Of a stretch of DNA of 7,429 bases, positions 3,586-7,429 are shown piece after piece. The stretch spans positions 1 to 7,429 of the forward strand of contig JAFTMM010000014.1 of assembly GCA_017452405.1 (NCBI GenBank), read 5' to 3'. A program made the translations under genes and the position numbers. The DNA comes from Clostridia bacterium. GTDB lineage: Bacteria; Bacillota; Clostridia; Christensenellales; Pumilibacteraceae. The notes beneath the pieces were generated by a model. The model made no database searches and was not told the origin of the DNA. It saw only the letters and a program-made list of their open reading frames with translations. Position 1 is the first letter of the stretch, and the number at the start of each line of letters is the position of its first letter.

Positions 3586-6500
3586 ATGGCTAAAAGCAAA
3601 AAAGGCATGATAGGACTCGCGCTTTGCGTTGTTCTTATCGTGATCGCGCTTGTGTTTAGCATTGTAGTCGGCGCTAATTTTTCTAATATCGCGGCTGCAA
3701 ACGGCACGGTAAAAGCTACCGTAACGAAAACACAGGCTAGCGCGCTCGGTCAAAAAGGCGCGCGTAATATCGAATCGGAAGGCGCAGTATTGCTTAAGAA
3801 CGCAAACAACACCCTTCCTCTCAATACTTCTGCCGGCAACACCAAGATAACCGTTCTCGGTACTCGTTCGCATCACTACGTTCTCGGTGGTACAGGTTCC
3901 GCGGGTGGCCGTGATGACGACGCTACCGTAATGATGGATCTTGCGCTTGCTAATGCAGGTATTGATTACAACGAAACCGCATGGACGTGGCTTAACAACG
4001 CTATGGGAGGATCGCACATCAGCGCAGTTAATTCCGAGTACGTTTCGGCTGACGACGCTTCCGCGCTTCGTAGCGTAAACTGGACGTCCTACCAGACCGT
4101 TGCTGAATTCAGCAAAGCAACTTACGAGTCAAACGTTAAGAGCAGTATCGGTGACTATAAGACCGCTCTCGTAACCTTTGGTCGTACCGGCGCGGAAGGC
4201 GCTTCGCCTTCGCTCGACTACGATGGAAATAAGGACACCACTACCGGTCGTCACTATCTTGAGCTTCAGGATAACGAAATCGACCTCCTTAAATTCTGTA
4301 AAGAAAACTTCGACAACACCATCGTACTTATTAACTCCGCAATTCCTATGGAAGCCGGCTTTATCAATAACCCCGACTTCAACATTGGCGCCGCTATTTG
4401 GATCGGACATCCCGGTGAAGCAGGTATGCACGGCGTTGCAGACCTACTTGCAGGTAACGTCAACCCCTCCGGCCACCTTGTTGACACCTTTGCATACGAT
4501 ATGTCTACTGCTCCTTCGTTCTGGTCAGCTAACGATCAGGTATACACCAACGTTAACAGCGGTAGCAAGTACTACCAGTATAACGAAGGTATCTACGTAG
4601 GCTACCGTTACTACGAAACCGCAGACGCAGAAGGTTACTTCGATTCCAACGAATTCAAGGCAATTAAGTGGAAGGGTAACCTCGTTTCCGAAGCTAAGTA
4701 TACCGAAGGTAGCGACTACGTTGCAATGAAGGAAGCAGGCCCTCAGATTACTTATGCGGGCTATGACGAAGTAGTACAGTATCCTTTCGGCTACGGTCTT
4801 TCTTACTCCACCTTCACTCAGACCGTTAAGTCTTCGGACGTAACGTTCACCCCCGGTGGACAGAACACCATTACCGTTACCGTTAAGAACACCGGCGACG
4901 TTGCAGGTAAGGACGTAGTTCAGATTTATCTTGAAGCTCCGTACTCAACCAGCAAGTTCGGTATTTCGGGCGTAGGTCTTGAACAGAGCAAGGTTTCTCT
5001 CGTTGGTTTCGCTAAGACCGACGTGCTTCAGCCAGGAGCGAGTCAGGACGTTACCGTTTCTCTCTCCACCGACGACCTTGCAACTTACGACCAGTACGGT
5101 CAGGGTTGCTACGTTCTTGCAGACGGCAAGTACACCCTCCACGTATCTCCCAATGCTCACGGCTGGGCGAATGAAGATGCGTACGGCAAAGACTTCGGTA
5201 CTGTAGAATATACTCTTTCTGCTCCCGTAATCTATAAGGCACAGCCTTCGAGCGGAGCTGTTTCCGGCGCAACCTACGTTGAAAAGCGTACGGGCGCAAT
5301 GAACGGCTACACCGTTGAAGAACAGCTCAGCGCAGTTAACCGCATGAACGATATCACCGCAGGTGACGGCTCCATGCTTATTAACGGCGGTGCTTCCGGC
5401 ACTTATAACCTTGGATATCTTTCCCGTAAAGACTTCCACAAAGGTATGGTAGAAATCATGTCCTACCAGTCCGACGACCTTACGGGTAAGTATAACGGTA
5501 ACGGCAACGTATACGGCACCGAAACTCCCGTAGTAAACGGGCAGATGGTAAACGGCGAACTTCGTCGCACTGCTTCTGATGCAGTTAAAGAGCAAATCGA
5601 AGCAAATCCCAATAACACCTCCGCAAGAGGTATCAATGGAGAAACCGGCACTATAGCTCAGGTTGGTCTTCATTATGATTACAGCGCTCAGCTCGCTGAC
5701 GGCATCTCCTTCGGCGACGGCAAGACCGGTAAGTATCTCTACGGTTACGGTAACGACGGTAGCTACGTTATGAGATATACTCCCGACAGCACCTTCGCTG
5801 CAGACGGTGACATTATCACCGGCGTAACCCAGAGCGACGATATGTATCTCAAGTTCATGAGCTATGATATTAAGTGGAACGCGACCTACTACGTTGCGCT
5901 TGACGCAGACGGAAAGGTAGTTACCGCTGAAGACGGTTACGTTGAAATCTTCGATACCGAAGCAGACGCTAAGGCTAAGGGTACCGCAACCAAACTTCAG
6001 GCAATTCACATGAACAAAGTTCCTATGGACGATATCGAGCGTTGGATGAAGCTCGCTAACATGCTCGGCTACTATGAAGCAGACGGTATGATGGGTGACA
6101 ACAGCTGGCGTTCGGCAGCAGCTCCTTCCATCGGCAAGCCTATGCAGATCGCAGTAGACGGCCCCGGCGAAGCAGGTAACGGTCAGGCTCAGGGTAACAC
6201 CTGGTGGCCTTGCGCGGTTATCGTTGCAGCAACCTGGAATCCTGAATGCGCTAAAGAAGACTATGGTGTAAACTACGGCTATCAGGCTATTAACAACGAC
6301 AAGCCTTACGCATATTGTCCCGCAATGAACACTCACAGAACTCCTTTCGGTGGACGTAACTTCGAGTACTACTCCGAAGACGGCTTCATTGCAGGTGTTA
6401 TCGGCGGTAGCTGTGCTGAAGGTATGATGAGCGTAGGCGCACACTGCTTCATTAAGCACTACGCGCTTAACGACTCCGATACCAACCGTGGCGGTGTTAA

Positions 6501-7029
6501 CACCTGGGCAGACGAAGCTTCTATCCGTATGATTTACGCTAAGCCTTATGAAATCGCTACCAAGTACTTCAAGGCAGACGGTATCATGGGCTCCCTTAAC
6601 AGAATGGGTATGGCTTGGTCGCACCACGGCTTCTACAAGCAGATGACTCGTGACGAATGGGGATGGAACGGTATGTATATTACCGACGGTGACGGCTCTT
6701 CCAACAACACTTACAACAACTACAGCTTCTGGACCGTAAACAACTTTGCAGGACTTCTCGGTGGCGGTAAGCTTTGCGAAACCGGAGACACCCAGTTCGG
6801 TCTTGACATTGAAACGGACGGCTCTAACGCAACTAACTACATTAAATACGTTATCCACTACGTTGGTATGACCGCTGCTTATCAGTATGCTCACAACATC
6901 GATACCGTTATGTATGAACCTAACTACATGGTTCCTACCGTTATGCTTATCGTTGTTGACGCTATCCTCCTCATAGCTGCGGTAATCGTACTCTTTGCAG
7001 TTGCGCTTCCCGGCTTTAAGAAAAGATAA
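3586..7029 (+). CDS. Family 3 glycoside hydrolase, swapped domain order, membrane-anchored at both ends
   Basis: A 1147-aa enzyme of the beta-glucosidase/beta-xylosidase family, which releases sugars from the non-reducing ends of beta-glycosides with retention. Order: N-terminal helix (8-30); GH3 C-terminal-type domain (about 63-410) with ESEGAVLLKN, IGHPGEAG, NPSGHLVDTF (293-302) and YPFGYGLSY (399-407); fibronectin-III-like domain (about 421-528); long linker (about 545-811); GH3 TIM barrel (about 812-1100); C-terminal helix (about 1118-1143) ending KKR. The likely nucleophile is D1034 (GMYITDGDG) and the likely acid/base E204 (GRTGAEG). Other family residues present: D858 (DGP), H917-R918, R924 and E927 (GGRNFEYYSED), K957-H958 (KHYALND). 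Swapped order is known in Ruminococcus-type enzymes. The topology puts the catalytic part outside, tethered twice. Substrate cannot be told. Very uniform codon choice suggests high expression. A lipoprotein gene follows 12 nt later. Confidence 0.95.
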   Translation: MAKSKKGMIGLALCVVLIVIALVFSIVVGANFSNIAAANGTVKATVTKTQASALGQKGARNIESEGAVLLKNANNTLPLNTSAGNTKITVLGTRSHHYVLGGTGSAGGRDDDATVMMDLALANAGIDYNETAWTWLNNAMGGSHISAVNSEYVSADDASALRSVNWTSYQTVAEFSKATYESNVKSSIGDYKTALVTFGRTGAEGASPSLDYDGNKDTTTGRHYLELQDNEIDLLKFCKENFDNTIVLINSAIPMEAGFINNPDFNIGAAIWIGHPGEAGMHGVADLLAGNVNPSGHLVDTFAYDMSTAPSFWSANDQVYTNVNSGSKYYQYNEGIYVGYRYYETADAEGYFDSNEFKAIKWKGNLVSEAKYTEGSDYVAMKEAGPQITYAGYDEVVQYPFGYGLSYSTFTQTVKSSDVTFTPGGQNTITVTVKNTGDVAGKDVVQIYLEAPYSTSKFGISGVGLEQSKVSLVGFAKTDVLQPGASQDVTVSLSTDDLATYDQYGQGCYVLADGKYTLHVSPNAHGWANEDAYGKDFGTVEYTLSAPVIYKAQPSSGAVSGATYVEKRTGAMNGYTVEEQLSAVNRMNDITAGDGSMLINGGASGTYNLGYLSRKDFHKGMVEIMSYQSDDLTGKYNGNGNVYGTETPVVNGQMVNGELRRTASDAVKEQIEANPNNTSARGINGETGTIAQVGLHYDYSAQLADGISFGDGKTGKYLYGYGNDGSYVMRYTPDSTFAADGDIITGVTQSDDMYLKFMSYDIKWNATYYVALDADGKVVTAEDGYVEIFDTEADAKAKGTATKLQAIHMNKVPMDDIERWMKLANMLGYYEADGMMGDNSWRSAAAPSIGKPMQIAVDGPGEAGNGQAQGNTWWPCAVIVAATWNPECAKEDYGVNYGYQAINNDKPYAYCPAMNTHRTPFGGRNFEYYSEDGFIAGVIGGSCAEGMMSVGAHCFIKHYALNDSDTNRGGVNTWADEASIRMIYAKPYEIATKYFKADGIMGSLNRMGMAWSHHGFYKQMTRDEWGWNGMYITDGDGSSNNTYNNYSFWTVNNFAGLLGGGKLCETGDTQFGLDIETDGSNATNYIKYVIHYVGMTAAYQYAHNIDTVMYEPNYMVPTVMLIVVDAILLIAAVIVLFAVALPGFKKR

Positions 7030-7033
7030 GGAG
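7028..7033 (+). promoter_or_regulatory. Ribosome binding site of the lipoprotein gene
   Basis: AAGGAG overlaps the TAA stop of the GH3 gene and stands 8 nt before the ATG at 7042. It shows tight operon packing and fixes the lipoprotein start. Confidence 0.88.
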
Positions 7034-7041
7034 AAAAAATC

Positions 7042-7429
7042 ATGAAAGTTAAAAAATTATTAGTAGCGGTACTCGCTATGATTATTGCTTGTTCGGTTTC
7101 GATCTTTGCGTTTGCCGGTTGCGGTGGAATGCAAGCTCCTACCGACTTTGAATTCACTCTCGACACAAGAGCATACTCGTTCTCGACTAGTGCCGGCGCA
7201 GAAGAATACCAGATCGTTATCGAAAAGATTCTTAACGAAGCTACCGGTAAAGCTCTCGTTGAAGGACAGAGTATAACCCGTACAGAAAAAGGACAGGAAA
7301 TAGTTCAGCCTGCGGATGACGCTGCGGACTACATAACCAAACCCGGACAGGAAACCTCTTCCTACGTTTGGAAGACCAACATGGCAAGCGCGCTTAGTAT
7401 CAAGGACAACGACGGCGACGGCAAGATAA
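7042..7429 (+). CDS. Lipoprotein of unknown function (partial, runs off the window)
   Basis: 129 codons are visible and the frame is still open at the end. The N-terminus MKVKKLLVAVLAMIIACSVS is a basic then hydrophobic signal sequence, followed by the lipobox F24-A25-G26-C27, so signal peptidase II would cut before C27 and the protein would be lipid-anchored on the outer face of the membrane. The mature start CGGMQAPTDFEFTLDTRAYSF leads into a segment (about 45-80) with alternating hydrophobic residues (YQIVIEKIL) that could be a beta domain. The visible part ends DNDGDGKI (122-129), a DxDxDG calcium-loop pattern of the kind seen in EF-hands and dockerins; one copy at the window edge is not decisive. 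It sits 12 nt after the GH3 gene and is probably co-transcribed, so a surface role in binding or processing the same glycans is inferred. Confidence 0.88.
   Translation, partial: MKVKKLLVAVLAMIIACSVSIFAFAGCGGMQAPTDFEFTLDTRAYSFSTSAGAEEYQIVIEKILNEATGKALVEGQSITRTEKGQEIVQPADDAADYITKPGQETSSYVWKTNMASALSIKDNDGDGKI

Noticed and set aside
3554..3610. 18-codon frame from ATG at 3554 overlapping the GH3 start
   Set aside because: It has no ribosome site and lies out of frame over the true ribosome site and start; its Lys-rich content follows from the A-rich sequence.
3223..4017. 264-codon open frame on the minus strand
   Set aside because: It runs through two terminators, the GH3 leader and the GH3 start; the translation has no family features.
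4945..6894. 649-codon open frame on the minus strand inside the GH3 gene
   Set aside because: It is wholly antisense to conserved GH3 sequence, its translation (Val-, Cys- and Ser-rich) looks like no family, and it follows from codon bias on the plus strand.

Overview
The window looks like chromosomal DNA of a gut- or rumen-type Clostridia bacterium (Bacillota). The grounds are strong AAGGAGG-type ribosome sites, near-consensus sigma-A promoters, U-tract hairpin terminators, TGA used as a stop, dispersed CCGTCATCCTGAG-type and CCTTCCCC/GGGGAAGG-type hairpin repeats, and a family 3 glycoside hydrolase (GH3) with swapped domain order of a kind known from Ruminococcus and relatives. No species can be named. 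There is no rRNA, tRNA, CRISPR array or transposase.

Layout. (1) 1-210: the apparent 3' end of a + strand gene, then a hairpin repeat, then a second copy of the same gene end (28 nt exact direct repeat), then a bidirectional terminator. (2) 213-785: a visibly AT-rich two-gene cassette. A small acidic helical protein (DUF6809-like, minus strand) diverges from a 65-aa Xre/Cro-type repressor (plus strand). Three AGGTC-N4-GACCT-type operators lie between them, placed on the promoters. (3) 786-3261: three + strand genes of unknown function. Two have a perfect TTGACA-17-TATAAT promoter and a terminator of their own: a two-helix membrane protein with a long tyrosine-rich disordered tail, and a soluble 253-aa protein with a CxxCxxC cluster. 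The third is a 79-aa two-helix membrane protein. A patch of dispersed repeats sits between the first two (about 1864-2028). (4) 3262-3585: two tandem terminators, then a possible promoter and a structured leader. (5) 3586-7429: the start of a sugar-related operon. It holds a 1147-aa GH3 enzyme apparently anchored in the membrane at both ends, followed 12 nt later by a lipoprotein that runs off the window.

How the parts work together. The GH3 enzyme and the lipoprotein are probably co-transcribed and both act outside the cytoplasmic membrane, so a role in breaking down or sensing external glycosides is a fair inference. Codon choice in the GH3 gene is extremely uniform, suggesting high expression; it also creates a 649-codon open frame on the opposite strand that is very probably not a gene. 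The repressor/DUF6809 cassette is self-contained and looks acquired. The middle genes are monocistronic and their functions are unknown.
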